A DNA stretch of 64,000 nucleotides from Gemmatimonadota bacterium (lineage in GTDB: Bacteria > Latescibacterota > UBA2968 > UBA8231). The stretch spans positions 149,067 to 213,066 of the forward strand of contig JABJJN010000011.1 in NCBI GenBank assembly GCA_018660835.1, given 5' to 3'. Below, one piece after another: positions 52,477 to 61,815 of the stretch. Numbering within the stretch: the first letter of the stretch is position 1; each line of letters starts with the position of its first letter. A program made the position numbers and the translations under genes. The notes under the pieces are model-generated. The model did not search any database. It had not been told where the DNA came from and worked only from the letters and a program-made list of their open reading frames with translations.

Positions 52477-53169
52477 TCAGGAACGCGTCGACCGTGCCGT
52501 GCCGACGGCACGCATCACGAGCAAGGCGATCACGCCAACGGCGGCAATGCCGATCACCACCTTCAGCCACAGGGGATTCCACGAGGCATAGCTATCCTGC
52601 GTCTGCAGCCGCCCAATAAAGATCCCGTAGCGATCGCTCGGTGCCGAACGCTGTGCCTCAGACAAATAACTACGCGCTTCGTCGACTCGATCCTGCCGCA
52701 GCAAGAGATTGATCAGGTTGTAGTGAGCTTCGACCAGTGCCGGATCGAGAGCAATGGCTCCGCGGATCCAGCGCTCCGCCTCGCTTAGTTCGCCCGCCTG
52801 GAAGTAACAGCTCCCGAGGTTGCTGCAAAGCCCCGCTTCTTCGGAGGCAGAGATATCCTCGCGACTGCGAGCGAGTCGAATCGCTTCACTGAAGTGTTGT
52901 TTTGCCCGCTTGTATTTGCGCCGCTCGTAGTAGATTTGCCCGGCATTTGCATGAGCTTCATAGAACTGCGGTTGGAGTCGCAGCGCCTGCGCATAGTATC
53001 GCAGGGCCAGATCGGGATCGACTTTCTTACCATCCATTCCGATTTGGAAGGCGTAGCCCTGCTGAAACGCCTGCTGCGCCTCATCAAGCTGCTGCGCCGT
53101 GCCAGTTGTCGGAAGATTCAATAGAGACAGCAAGCAAAAGCCGACAAGGCATCGGTATCTTTCAGCCAC
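52477..53169 (-). CDS. TPR-repeat protein with signal peptide and C-terminal helix
   Basis: 230 residues. An N-terminal hydrophobic segment (CLVGFCLLSLLNLPTTGTA) looks like a signal peptide. Four or so tetratricopeptide repeats follow, for example PDLALRYYAQALRLQPQFYEAHANAGQIYYERRKYKRAKQHF-like units, and the protein ends with a membrane helix (KVVIGIAAVGVIALLVMRAVG). TPRs mediate protein contacts, so it may assemble a periplasmic complex. It overlaps the pentapeptide channel gene by 8 bp. Confidence 0.8.
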   Translation of the reverse strand: MAERYRCLVGFCLLSLLNLPTTGTAQQLDEAQQAFQQGYAFQIGMDGKKVDPDLALRYYAQALRLQPQFYEAHANAGQIYYERRKYKRAKQHFSEAIRLARSREDISASEEAGLCSNLGSCYFQAGELSEAERWIRGAIALDPALVEAHYNLINLLLRQDRVDEARSYLSEAQRSAPSDRYGIFIGRLQTQDSYASWNPLWLKVVIGIAAVGVIALLVMRAVGTARSTRS

Positions 53170-54202
53170 GGGTCATCTTCTTTCCAAAGACGGCCACGAA
53201 CATGGCCATCATGAAGGCCCCCATGAAGGCATGGCCCGCCGCAAGGTTTCTCGTTAGCAGTGTCGGAGGCGTCATCTCACCGTAGCCTAGTGTCGTAAAG
53301 GTGACCACACTGTAGTAGACGCAATGAAAATACGACAGCACATTGTTCATCACACTCGCGCCAAGATCGATTCCGATCCTTCCATCCTCCCTGTTGAGTC
53401 CCACGTCAGGGCCATTGATCCCGACGAGCCAGAAAATGACAGCGACGATCAAATTGATCAGCGTTGCTGACACGATGACACGGGGAGGACTCTCACCATA
53501 AGCGCAGAATGTATCTACCAACTTCGACCAAAGACGGTCCAACGACCACATGGGCAGGAGCATGCGACGCATCGTCATCTCCCGTCGAAAAAACACCCCT
53601 GCCTGTTCAAACCGTCCCGCCCCATCGTAGGCCTGGCGCAGGGTTCGATACACCTCCTCAGCTTCCTCAAACTTCTCCAGGGCATCCTTTTTGCGGCCAG
53701 CGCTCAGGGACTCTCGAGCAGCCTGTTCGTTGACGCTGGCATCCCCCCACTGCACCCGCTCAAGTCGTGTACCATCCAGTGTGGCACCGAGCAGATCCAC
53801 GCCCTGCAGTTTTGCTTCGTTCATATTCGCGCCAGCGAGATTCGCCTTCAGCATGTCCGCGCCCTGCAAGTCGACATTGAATAGATGCGCGCCGGCAAGA
53901 TTGGCACGAAATAGATTGGCTCCACGCAGCACGCGTCCACGCTGTGAAGCCAACTTCACGCCCTGTAGAGATGCATAACGCAGAACAAATCCCTCCATTG
54001 ATTCATCCGTTCCTGCCCACTGCTCAAGTCGTGCTCGAATGTCATCGCCTTCCTTGTCAGCATCCGCATCATGCCAAAAACACACAGAGCCCCCGGCTTC
54101 GATTTCTCCAGAGCAGCGCGATCCGTCATGGCGGACAAAAGTGCAGGACTGATCTGAAGAATTGCTGGAACCTGCTGGGGTCGAGCTGGAATCTTGACTC
54201 AC
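53162..54202 (-). CDS. Pentapeptide-repeat protein fused to two-helix potassium channel pore
   Basis: About 346 residues from a GTG at 54202 with GGGAG seven bases upstream; the ORF-track start overlaps the previous gene. Near the N-terminus C-x9-C-x10-C-x2-H (CSGEIEAGGSVCFWHD) looks like a zinc site. Pentapeptide repeats of the A(N/D)L-xx type (about 85-160: LRGANLFRANLAGAHLFNVDLQGADMLKANL) form a right-handed beta-helix. The C-terminal about 110 residues have two helices flanking a pore with TTLGYGEMTP, the potassium filter. A cytoplasmic repeat domain gating or anchoring a potassium channel is the natural reading. Confidence 0.85.
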   Translation of the reverse strand: MSQDSSSTPAGSSNSSDQSCTFVRHDGSRCSGEIEAGGSVCFWHDADADKEGDDIRARLEQWAGTDESMEGFVLRYASLQGVKLASQRGRVLRGANLFRANLAGAHLFNVDLQGADMLKANLAGANMNEAKLQGVDLLGATLDGTRLERVQWGDASVNEQAARESLSAGRKKDALEKFEEAEEVYRTLRQAYDGAGRFEQAGVFFRREMTMRRMLLPMWSLDRLWSKLVDTFCAYGESPPRVIVSATLINLIVAVIFWLVGINGPDVGLNREDGRIGIDLGASVMNNVLSYFHCVYYSVVTFTTLGYGEMTPPTLLTRNLAAGHAFMGAFMMAMFVAVFGKKMTRG

Positions 54203-54237
54203 GTGACGTCTCCCAAGGCACACACGACGATTGCCAT

Positions 54238-54759
54238 TCAGGTTGTTGCGATGAACAATACGAGACTGCATGTGAATAGAACACCCGCCACCCCCCACCA
54301 TACGGCCAATGGCCCCGATCCCGTCGGTCGACGCGGCGCACGATCTTTCGTCACCAACGCTGGTCCTCCGCACAGGCGCGGTCGCTGACGGGCGAGAGAC
54401 GCATCACGACGCTTCAAAAAGCTACCGAGGTCGTTGTAAATGTGACGCAGGTGTTCAGGTTCTGTTTCGTCGTAGTCCGCCAGATGCGATAGAGGCAGCC
54501 ACTGCACTGATCGCAAGCCGGGACAGATGGGGAATTCAACCTCTGCCTTGATCCGATCATGCTCAAAACCGATGACCCGCACGTAACAGGCGGTACGAAA
54601 ACTCTGATAGTCCACCAGACAGCAGCGATAGCCCCTGCCACCTAGTTCGCGCACACCCTGGGCGATCACATCGACCAGCTCGCTGCGACGCTGCCGACGT
54701 GCCTCGACGAGTTGTTGCCGAAGTCGGCGAATCGCCCCATGCTGCCCATTCGCGTTCAC
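54238..54759 (-). CDS. Hypothetical protein with C-terminal membrane helix
   Basis: 173 residues. The N-terminus is a basic helix with alternating Arg and Leu (IRRLRQQLVEARRQRRSELVDVI), the middle is a small globular domain (GYRCCLVDYQSFRTACYVRVIGFEHDRIKAEVEFP), and the last about 22 residues are hydrophobic (WWGVAGVLFTCSLVLFIA). Not recognised. It overlaps mlaD by 4 bp, so it is co-translated and may be a membrane-anchored accessory of the lipid transport complex; that is inference. Confidence 0.65.
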   Translation of the reverse strand: MNANGQHGAIRRLRQQLVEARRQRRSELVDVIAQGVRELGGRGYRCCLVDYQSFRTACYVRVIGFEHDRIKAEVEFPICPGLRSVQWLPLSHLADYDETEPEHLRHIYNDLGSFLKRRDASLARQRPRLCGGPALVTKDRAPRRPTGSGPLAVWWGVAGVLFTCSLVLFIATT

Positions 54760-55778
54760 GGATCGCTCACCTCAGCCTCGGCCGTGGTGAGCGTGTCTGC
54801 GTCGTTGGCAGAACCTGTGAGCACGTCGAATTCATCACGGAGCACCTGCCCCTCACCCGTTCCGCTGAATACCCGCAGAGGCCGAGCGCTCAGTGCTCGA
54901 ATGGACTCTGACGTCTCATGCAGATTACTCAGGGTTGAGTCGATTTGCCCCTGCTTGCTGGCGGTCAGCGTATCGATTCTACCCAACACGTGATCCAGAT
55001 GCTCTGCGACCTGCAGCAGGGCACGTAGTGTCTTCCTTATATCATCGTCGGACTCAGCCAGCAGTGTGTCTGACCTGGAAAGCAGGAGCGTGACGTGGGC
55101 CAAGCTCTGATCGAGACCATCCAACGAATGCTGCAAAGTCGGCTGCAATTGCGTCACCAGCGTATGGCTCGCACGCAGTAGTGTATCAGCACTACCGGAG
55201 ACGAGGGTCATCTGATCGACCAGTCGCGACACATCGTCATTCAGTCTGGCCATCTTGTCGCCGAACTGTGCATCACGCAAGGCAGCCCCGGCGCCCCCCA
55301 ACTTGGTCGCAGCTTCCGTAAGACTGGTGATCAGCGTCTTCATGCTCGCGTCTGATCGTCCAGTCAGATGACTACCAGGTGCCAGCGCACCCGTTGTGGG
55401 CTCCGCCGGGGCCAGCAGTTCGACGTAGGCCTCCCCCACGAGACCGGAACCGCGGATCTCGGCGATCGTTCCCTGCGGCACCGGAACCCCCTTCTCCACG
55501 CCGATCTCAACGAGGAAATATGGTTCTCCCGGGTCAGGATCCGGGGCAAACTGAATGCCGTCGACACGGCCAACCGTAAAACCACGCAGCTTGACCTTCG
55601 TCGCTTCGGAGATATTTCCCATCGTGTCGAATTCAGCGATGAGCGCATAACGTTCCGGACCACTGCGCAATTCAATCAGCAACCAACCAAAGCCACCGCA
55701 CACAATCAGCACGAAAAGGCCCACCAGAACCTGTCCAAGGGAGCTTTCGTGGAGTCGCCTGGTGCCGCCATCAGCCAT
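54756..55778 (-). CDS. mlaD: MlaD-like MCE-domain lipid transport protein
   Basis: 340 residues. An N-terminal helix (VLVGLFVLIVCGGFGWLLIEL, about 15-35) anchors the protein, followed by an MCE domain (about 45-125) with EFDTMGNISEATKVKLRGFTVGRVDGIQF. The C-terminal about 150 residues are coiled-coil-like helices. MlaD binds phospholipids between the MlaFE transporter in the inner membrane and periplasmic partners. It overlaps mlaF by 8 bp. The helical C-terminus is longer than in E. coli MlaD. Confidence 0.88.
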   Translation of the reverse strand: MADGGTRRLHESSLGQVLVGLFVLIVCGGFGWLLIELRSGPERYALIAEFDTMGNISEATKVKLRGFTVGRVDGIQFAPDPDPGEPYFLVEIGVEKGVPVPQGTIAEIRGSGLVGEAYVELLAPAEPTTGALAPGSHLTGRSDASMKTLITSLTEAATKLGGAGAALRDAQFGDKMARLNDDVSRLVDQMTLVSGSADTLLRASHTLVTQLQPTLQHSLDGLDQSLAHVTLLLSRSDTLLAESDDDIRKTLRALLQVAEHLDHVLGRIDTLTASKQGQIDSTLSNLHETSESIRALSARPLRVFSGTGEGQVLRDEFDVLTGSANDADTLTTAEAEVSDP

Positions 55779-56601
55779 TCGGGGTCACCTCAGGTGTGTG
55801 CGTTCCAAGAAACCGAGCCAGCCTTGAGTCAGCACTACTCTCAACGGCAAGCCGATCGCCCAGATCAATCAACTGCCCTTCATCCAACAACACAAAACGG
55901 TCACCATACTCGACGTACCCCAGCAGATCGGCGGTTGTGACGACGCGGGTCAACTCACCTGTTGCCGCGTCAGGCAAGACATCGTCGAATTCGGGTGGCA
56001 TACCATATACATGCTGACACAATCTCTTTGCCAGAACGGGTGGCAATCCCGTTGCAATGTCATCGAGTAACAACAGAAAGGGCTCTACCATGAAAGCCCG
56101 AGCAAGAGAAACATACACTCGCTGTTCCGCATTCAGCGCCACGGGGCGCAATCCAGGGACGCCCAGGTGATTGAGACCGAAGGTGTCCAGCAACTGGCTG
56201 CACCGCCTATCCGCCAACTGGCCATCGGGCAGGTTGTCGCGAAAGTGGTATTGGATGGGCAACGTCACATTGCGACGAATGTCCATATTCTCGATGAGCC
56301 CGCCGCCGCGCATCACGAAACCCACGCGCCGTCGCAAGCGCTGCAAGTCTGCCCCATTCAGCTCAAACACATCCTGACCATCCAACATCACCTCGCCATG
56401 GCGGACAACCTGCAATTCATCCATCCCTGGAAGGCCCAACAGCAGGCGCAAAACGAAAGACTTGCCGCTCGCAGGCAGACCGGCCACCACGACCGATTCA
56501 CCTTTGCTGACACTTAGATGCGCGCCATCTAGGAATCGTCGACCATCGACTTCAAGGGTCACATCGCGGAATCGTAGAAGAGGCTCGTTCGTAACCACCA
56601 T
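55771..56601 (-). CDS. mlaF: MlaF-like ABC ATPase with altered catalytic motifs
   Basis: 276 residues, ABC ATPase of the Mla type. Walker A GLPASGKS is intact. The signature motif reads LNAEQRVYVSLARAF instead of LSGGMxxR, the Walker B ends LLLLDDIATGL so the catalytic Glu is Asp, and the switch His is missing (VVTTADLLG). Together these suggest weak or altered ATP hydrolysis. It lies between mlaE and mlaD, overlapping them by 1 and 8 bp, so the complex assignment is safe even though the ATPase is unusual. Confidence 0.82.
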   Translation of the reverse strand: MVVTNEPLLRFRDVTLEVDGRRFLDGAHLSVSKGESVVVAGLPASGKSFVLRLLLGLPGMDELQVVRHGEVMLDGQDVFELNGADLQRLRRRVGFVMRGGGLIENMDIRRNVTLPIQYHFRDNLPDGQLADRRCSQLLDTFGLNHLGVPGLRPVALNAEQRVYVSLARAFMVEPFLLLLDDIATGLPPVLAKRLCQHVYGMPPEFDDVLPDAATGELTRVVTTADLLGYVEYGDRFVLLDEGQLIDLGDRLAVESSADSRLARFLGTHTPEVTPNG

Positions 56602-57404
56602 CAGATCCAGTAGAAAAGCGCCGAGATGACAGCGCTTGAGACAAAGACGAAGAACATGGCTTGTATCACGCCAGACCGTGCAACCATAGGAACCTCAAAA
56701 GGGGCGCGTGTGGCACGCAGGCCGTGATAGCAGGAAAACAAGCTGATCACGAGGCCAAAGAGGATACCCTTGCTGAGACTGATGTACAGGTCGAGGGGTT
56801 CAAGAGTTTCAACGATCGTCTGCAGATACATCGAGAAGGGCATTGTCAGACGAATGCTGGCGACGAGAAAGCCGCCAATAAGAGCCACCACATCGAAAAC
56901 GACGACCATACAGAAAACCGCGATCATGGAACCCAGAACTCGTGGTGCGATCAGATAGTGAAAGACATCGATCCCCATCGCCTCCAGCGCCTCGACTTGG
57001 CCAGTAATGCGATTGGTCGCCATCTCGGCCGCCATGGCTGTGCCGGAGCGTGTGATGACAACCATGGCAGTGACAATCGGCCCCAATTCTCGCACGATGA
57101 CGATCACCAGGATTTTGCCCACCAGACCCGTCGCCCCCACATCCTGCAATTGCGGCAAGGCTTGCACGATGACCGTTGACCCAAGCAGCAACGACAACAG
57201 AGCGAGAAAGGGCAGTGCCTCCAGGCCGGTGAAATAGACCTGCTGCATCGTCACCCGGGCAGCGGCACGGAATCCCTGGCGGCCGAGGAACCGGCTCAGA
57301 GCCGTAAGCGACCCCAACGAGAAGCGAAGCAGCCGCCACGAGTCGGCAACAAAGGCCTCAGCGTATTGCCCAAGCGCCTGCAGTGGAATCAGCAAGGCTC
57401 CCAT
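56601..57404 (-). CDS. mlaE: MlaE-like phospholipid ABC transporter permease
   Basis: 267 residues with five or six helices. GSTVIVQALPQLQDVGATGLVGKILVIVIVRELGPIVTAMVVITRSGTAMAAEMATNRITGQVEALEAMGIDVFHYLIAPRVLG is the classical MlaE core. The first about 60 residues are longer than in E. coli. It forms the membrane part of the MlaFEDB-type transporter that maintains outer membrane lipid asymmetry. It is the first gene of the minus-strand mla run and its stop overlaps mlaF by 1 bp. Confidence 0.92.
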   Translation of the reverse strand: MGALLIPLQALGQYAEAFVADSWRLLRFSLGSLTALSRFLGRQGFRAAARVTMQQVYFTGLEALPFLALLSLLLGSTVIVQALPQLQDVGATGLVGKILVIVIVRELGPIVTAMVVITRSGTAMAAEMATNRITGQVEALEAMGIDVFHYLIAPRVLGSMIAVFCMVVVFDVVALIGGFLVASIRLTMPFSMYLQTIVETLEPLDLYISLSKGILFGLVISLFSCYHGLRATRAPFEVPMVARSGVIQAMFFVFVSSAVISALFYWI

Positions 57405-57463
57405 TTGTGCCTCTTGGCTTCGCTATGCGGGGAAACTACGGTCGCAGAGAAGCGGATCGCTTC

Positions 57464-58087
57464 TTAGAAGCGGATGACGACACCGACACTCAGCTCGCTG
57501 TGTTGCACGGTCTTCTCCTTAACGGATGCAGGCAACTCAATCCCCGTCTCGGCCTCGATCTGCCCTTGAACCAGACTCTGCACGGACAACACCTGGTATT
57601 GACGCACGTCAAAACGTGCATCCATCCGGTCACTCAGGGCGTAGCGAACACCAGCGCCGTAGGAGAAGGCGGAGTTTGTCTGCAAATCTGCGATCGCTTC
57701 CAGGGCTTCAGCGGCTGCAGCGTCTGAATCGGAGGGAACGTCGGCAGATGTTGTCGTAATTGCGCCGAATCCCACGCCGACAAAGGGCATCACCTGTCCC
57801 ACGGGGATATTCACGAGAATTCGCCCCTCGTAGAAAATGGCCGTCACCGATTCTCCCGCCGATGTGCGTTCGGGGCGAGCAATCATCAGGGATGTTTCAC
57901 CACCAAAGATGCCACTCGACTTCCCCCATCGGAGTCCGACACCGAGGCTGTTATCCAAATCCGCCTCTTCATCAAAGCTGACAGAACCGATGAAGGTGCT
58001 AACATCTGCCTGAGCGGCTTGAGGAAGGGTCAGAGCAATGGCGGCAAAGAGAATAGCCAGCCAGCCGCGCGAGTCGATCAATCGCAT
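57464..58087 (-). CDS. Small outer-membrane beta-barrel protein
   Basis: About 207 residues from the ATG at 58087, which has AAGGAG about ten bases upstream and opens with the signal peptide RLIDSRGWLAILFAAIALTLPQAAQA. The mature part alternates hydrophobic and polar residues (FIGSVSF, DNSLGVGLRWG, SLMIARP, LVNIPVGQVMPFVGVGFGAI) and ends in LSVGVVIRF, the C-terminal aromatic barrel signature. This fits an OmpW/OmpA-like eight-stranded barrel. It lies 58 bp upstream of mlaE. The ORF-track form with 55 extra residues begins in the acetyltransferase gene. Confidence 0.78.
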   Translation of the reverse strand: MRLIDSRGWLAILFAAIALTLPQAAQADVSTFIGSVSFDEEADLDNSLGVGLRWGKSSGIFGGETSLMIARPERTSAGESVTAIFYEGRILVNIPVGQVMPFVGVGFGAITTTSADVPSDSDAAAAEALEAIADLQTNSAFSYGAGVRYALSDRMDARFDVRQYQVLSVQSLVQGQIEAETGIELPASVKEKTVQHSELSVGVVIRF

Positions 58088-58197
58088 ATCGGAATAACTC
58101 CTTGTAGACGCTGTAGTTGGGTCTGATTGCATAGATGCTGAAACATAACCCCGGAGCCCCAAGATCCGCAACCATTCTCGGCTCAGGCGAAGCCCTC

Positions 58198-59379
58198 TCA
58201 GATGTGATGAATCGCGGGCACATGCAGAGGCAGGGGCAGGATCGCTGACCACGGACCGATCACTGTCCTCGGCAGCAGGTCGACAAGGCCTGTGGTGAGC
58301 AGCGGTCGTGCGCCAAATAGCAGCTGCACTGCCTGTAGACTCGTCATCTTGCAGATACGTGACTTGCCACTGCCACCACTGAGCGTTGCAGTCTGTCCCA
58401 GATCACTCAACTGAATCTGCAGATCAGGCGCCCGCGTCCCGGTCAGACGACACAGGCGTGTGATCTCTGGGGCCAGTTGCTTGACCAAGCGCGGCAGATC
58501 GAGGATGCGAATCATGCCATCATCCTCCGTGACCCAAGAAGCAGAGACGGGCTCAAAAATCGCGGCGTCCTCGGGATCTGGCCCCCCCAGCGCCCACAAC
58601 TGCTCACGGCGAAATTGCGCCATCAAACACCTGAGCCCAGAGACGATAAGCTCCCGGTCTCCGAAAACCGCATCGACACGTTCATAGGGTCGATTCTGAC
58701 GATTCGGGCCACCGAGGCAGATACAGGCGAAGCGATCTGCGTCTTCCACAATCCAGGTCTCGCGCCCTACACGATCCAAGAGCGGCGCCACATCTGCGGC
58801 AGAATGGGCAACGCCGTAGGCTTTCTCTGAGCTGAGACGGTGTATCTTGCGTCGAATCGACGCAAGATCCGGATCAAAGCGAGTTAGCCTTAGCTGGCGT
58901 TCTGTCTTGCTTGGCTCCCCCAGCATGCGACGGGTCAACAGATAGCGTCGCCGTACTCCGCCATTCTCCCAACCAAACCAGCCGTAGCGCTGACGATCGC
59001 CGCCCAAGATACTGATCGCGTGTCCCGCCGTCTGCATACGCCTCAGTGCAGCCACGAGGAGCAGACTCATGATACCTTCGCCACGCCGCTGCGGATCCGC
59101 GCCGACGATGCCAATTCCCGCCGCCGAAACAGTGGACTCACCAAGGCGCAGCTCCATGGGATGGATCCCCAGGCACCCTACCAACTGCCCATCTGCCTCT
59201 CCATCTCGCAGCAACAGCAACCGACGCGCAAAGGAGGCAGTCTGGCGATAGGCATGCGGATACTGGCTCTGTACGATTCGCCGGCCGCGCTGGCCGGGTC
59301 GAAAGACGCGATCGGTAAAGGCCATCGCTTCGGCAAACTCGTCGAGGCGCGCCGGGCGCGGAGCGGAAAACTCTACCAT
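58198..59379 (-). CDS. Eis-like GNAT N-acetyltransferase
   Basis: 393 residues. The acetyl-CoA motif reads AAGIGIVGADPQRRGEGIMSLLL (the VxPxxRGxG pattern with an extra residue), typical of the Eis/enhanced-intracellular-survival acetyltransferase group, which also has a second GNAT-like domain and a C-terminal SCP2-like domain. Members acetylate amines such as aminoglycosides or proteins; the natural substrate here is unknown. The gene follows the CocE-like gene by 30 bp on the same strand. Confidence 0.8.
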   Translation of the reverse strand: MVEFSAPRPARLDEFAEAMAFTDRVFRPGQRGRRIVQSQYPHAYRQTASFARRLLLLRDGEADGQLVGCLGIHPMELRLGESTVSAAGIGIVGADPQRRGEGIMSLLLVAALRRMQTAGHAISILGGDRQRYGWFGWENGGVRRRYLLTRRMLGEPSKTERQLRLTRFDPDLASIRRKIHRLSSEKAYGVAHSAADVAPLLDRVGRETWIVEDADRFACICLGGPNRQNRPYERVDAVFGDRELIVSGLRCLMAQFRREQLWALGGPDPEDAAIFEPVSASWVTEDDGMIRILDLPRLVKQLAPEITRLCRLTGTRAPDLQIQLSDLGQTATLSGGSGKSRICKMTSLQAVQLLFGARPLLTTGLVDLLPRTVIGPWSAILPLPLHVPAIHHI

Positions 59380-59409
59380 CGAAAATCAACTCACCGGGAA
59401 TCCTGTGCG

Positions 59410-60885
59410 TCAGACTTCTCGCACAGGGATCTGGACACTGGACGACCGATCTGCCTCGTGAAAAAGCCTGGCACAACTATTGTGAAAAAAGGGATAGGCG
59501 AAGGTTGTGTTGTAGTTGCTGACAACCAGCCGCAAGCGATGCCCGACGGCCAGGCGGTAATAAATGGCTGCGCCATCAAACTCAAATTGCGTATGTGTGC
59601 CCGCTGCAGCGACGTGTGTCCCCTGATGTCCACGACTGATCAGGCGTCCATGGTCGTTTTCCTCATCATCTGGCGCGACGTCATATAGTTCACAATGAAT
59701 CTGCACAGCGGGTCGATTGGGTAGCAGATGCAGGTTGAATCGAGGCGCACCGGCCACGATCATGTCGTGCGTCAGCGGCTCTGAATCGAAGATACACTCC
59801 TGCCGCATCAATGCCGCCGCCACACCTGACATGTCATCGTGCAGGGCCGCACTTAGATCGTACGTCGTGTCGATGGGTGTATTGGCGATGTTGGAAGGCG
59901 CCGCCGTCGACGTAGGTGAAGCGCCGCAGAGATGCCCATTTTCCAGGGGTGCCGACCGCTGCAGGAACCAGGTGTGCACCGTTGTATCGGCATCAGCAGA
60001 TGCAAGCTCGACATGGTCCCAACCGGGACGAACAGCGCAGGTGACAGGTGCTTCGTCCATAATGCCATTCTCTTCACCCTTCAACCAATGGTCGAGCCAA
60101 CGATCCACCAGAGATTCACGCAGTGCCTGCGCCGCAGGATCATCCTGGCCATCGTGCCCACCGCCTCCCAGATAGAGTTTCTTCGGCACGCACAGTTTGT
60201 CATACATGCTGAGGGCCTGATTGGGCGGCATGCCCACATCGTGCCAGCCATGCAGAATGAAAACGGGACAACGGATGCGCTCGACGAAGAGTTCCGGCGA
60301 GCGATCTGAAAGCCACGCCCGCAGCAAATCCCACTCGCCAGACAAGGCCCATGTACGGGCCAGATCCTGAAATCCCGCACTCAGAATTTGACGCCGCATA
60401 GTACGGGCAAAGAACCAGCGATTGAGACAGCCATTCATCACGCCAAACTCAGCGTAGTCGGTAAAGATGTTTTCTGGCACGATCGTCGCCACACGCGGAT
60501 GATGGGCGGCGGCCATGTAGCTGTGCCACCCGCCTTGTGACGACCCTGCGACGGCGAGACGTTCCGCGTGTGCCGGCAACTGCTCGAAGATCCAATCGAT
60601 GACGTCCTGCAGGTCGAACAACTCTCTCGGGCCCATGTGAAAACACAGCCCCTCTGAGGCGCCCTGGCCACGAACGGAATAGGCTACACTCATGTAGCCG
60701 CGCGCAGCCAGTCGTCTGGCACGTGGCAGGCAACTGGCCTTGCAGGCTGTGTCTCCGTGGCCGTGGACCAGCAGCACCGTGGGCCATCCTCCCTCGGGCA
60801 CTTCGCCCGCTGGCGTACACACAGTCGTATCGAGACGAACACCATCGTTCATTACAACCCAGGTGCTTCGTTCGTCGATGGCCAC
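59410..60885 (-). CDS. CocE/NonD-family (X-Pro dipeptidyl-peptidase-like) hydrolase
   Basis: 491 residues. The alpha/beta-hydrolase core starts with VLLVHGHGDTA and has the nucleophile elbow AGSSQGGW with the Ser at about residue 147; FILHGWHDVGMPPNQ and GGHDG supply the Asp and His. The C-terminal about 190 residues form the beta-rich PepX_C domain with a late LRLVVSNYNTTF. Members cleave esters, amides or Pro-dipeptides. The gene lies 6 bp after the DapA-like gene, suggesting they share a catabolic pathway. Confidence 0.85.
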   Translation of the reverse strand: MAIDERSTWVVMNDGVRLDTTVCTPAGEVPEGGWPTVLLVHGHGDTACKASCLPRARRLAARGYMSVAYSVRGQGASEGLCFHMGPRELFDLQDVIDWIFEQLPAHAERLAVAGSSQGGWHSYMAAAHHPRVATIVPENIFTDYAEFGVMNGCLNRWFFARTMRRQILSAGFQDLARTWALSGEWDLLRAWLSDRSPELFVERIRCPVFILHGWHDVGMPPNQALSMYDKLCVPKKLYLGGGGHDGQDDPAAQALRESLVDRWLDHWLKGEENGIMDEAPVTCAVRPGWDHVELASADADTTVHTWFLQRSAPLENGHLCGASPTSTAAPSNIANTPIDTTYDLSAALHDDMSGVAAALMRQECIFDSEPLTHDMIVAGAPRFNLHLLPNRPAVQIHCELYDVAPDDEENDHGRLISRGHQGTHVAAAGTHTQFEFDGAAIYYRLAVGHRLRLVVSNYNTTFAYPFFHNSCARLFHEADRSSSVQIPVREV

Positions 60886-60891
60886 GCGCTT

Positions 60892-61815
60892 CTACACCTG
60901 GTCAGAAAAGGGGTAGTCGGCGCATACATCCTCTGCGTCCAGCGCCTGCAGAAGGATGGAAATTTCCTCGCAGTCGGCGGCATCTAAGGTGGGTCCCGGT
61001 GCCCGCACCGTCATAGATGACATCGCACCTCGCAGCTGCAGGATGTAGCGGAAGAACGCATGATTCTCCAGGTTGATCAGAGGCAGCAAACGACGATGGA
61101 GGGCGCGTGCGGCATTCTCATCGCCATCCCACCACAGGTCGTAGAAACGCGCCAGGATATCGCCAAATTCGCAGGCCGGCATACAGCCATCGGCGCCACG
61201 CCGCATCTCGTCCGGCAGGAATCGACCACCGGCGCCGCCGAAGATCGTCTTTACCTTGTCTCCCACCAGATCTCTGACTTCAGCAATATGCCGGGGACCG
61301 GGTTGGCGCTCCTCCTTGATGTAATCGATATGAGGTACGGTCTCGACAAGCGTCGCAATCTGCTCACCCGTGAGTGGAGCATACCCCCCTGCATTCTGTA
61401 ACATTATCGGACCATCGAAGGCATCTCCGAGACGGTGATACATATCGATGGCGACATCCTGATTTGTTTGCGTCGGTGCCATGGCGATCACGGAGTCGGC
61501 ACCTGCGCGGCCCGCGGCACGGGCGAATTCAACAACCTGCGGCACCGACACACCTGAGCAACCGAAGACAACGGGCACACGACCGGCCACGACATCCAGC
61601 ACTTCATCGAGAGCGGCGATACGCTCACCCTCTCCCAGGAAATAGAATTCTCCCACCATGACCGGCCACACAATGCCATGCTGACCCGACCGGCAACAGA
61701 AGTCCGCCAACGACCGCAGATCCTGGGTGTCGATTTCGAGATCCGTTTTGTACGGCGTCGGCAACAGACCGAAGACGCCCTTCATTCTCTCTTGCTCTGT
61801 GTCCGTCGCTGACAT
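60892..61815 (-). CDS. Dihydrodipicolinate synthase/N-acetylneuraminate lyase-family aldolase
   Basis: About 307 residues from the ATG at 61815 (MSATDTEQERMKGVFG); the ORF-track form adds 146 unrelated residues. The DapA-like barrel is shown by GVFGLLPTPYKTD, VVFGCSGVS, IVLQNAGGYAPLTG-like segments and the Schiff-base Lys in HIDYIKEERQ. The family includes DapA, NanA and 2-keto-3-deoxy sugar acid aldolases; a sugar-acid aldolase fits the sugar metabolism genes elsewhere in the window. Its start codon overlaps a plus-strand ATG (CATG) of the barrel gene. Confidence 0.82.
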   Translation of the reverse strand: MSATDTEQERMKGVFGLLPTPYKTDLEIDTQDLRSLADFCCRSGQHGIVWPVMVGEFYFLGEGERIAALDEVLDVVAGRVPVVFGCSGVSVPQVVEFARAAGRAGADSVIAMAPTQTNQDVAIDMYHRLGDAFDGPIMLQNAGGYAPLTGEQIATLVETVPHIDYIKEERQPGPRHIAEVRDLVGDKVKTIFGGAGGRFLPDEMRRGADGCMPACEFGDILARFYDLWWDGDENAARALHRRLLPLINLENHAFFRYILQLRGAMSSMTVRAPGPTLDAADCEEISILLQALDAEDVCADYPFSDQV

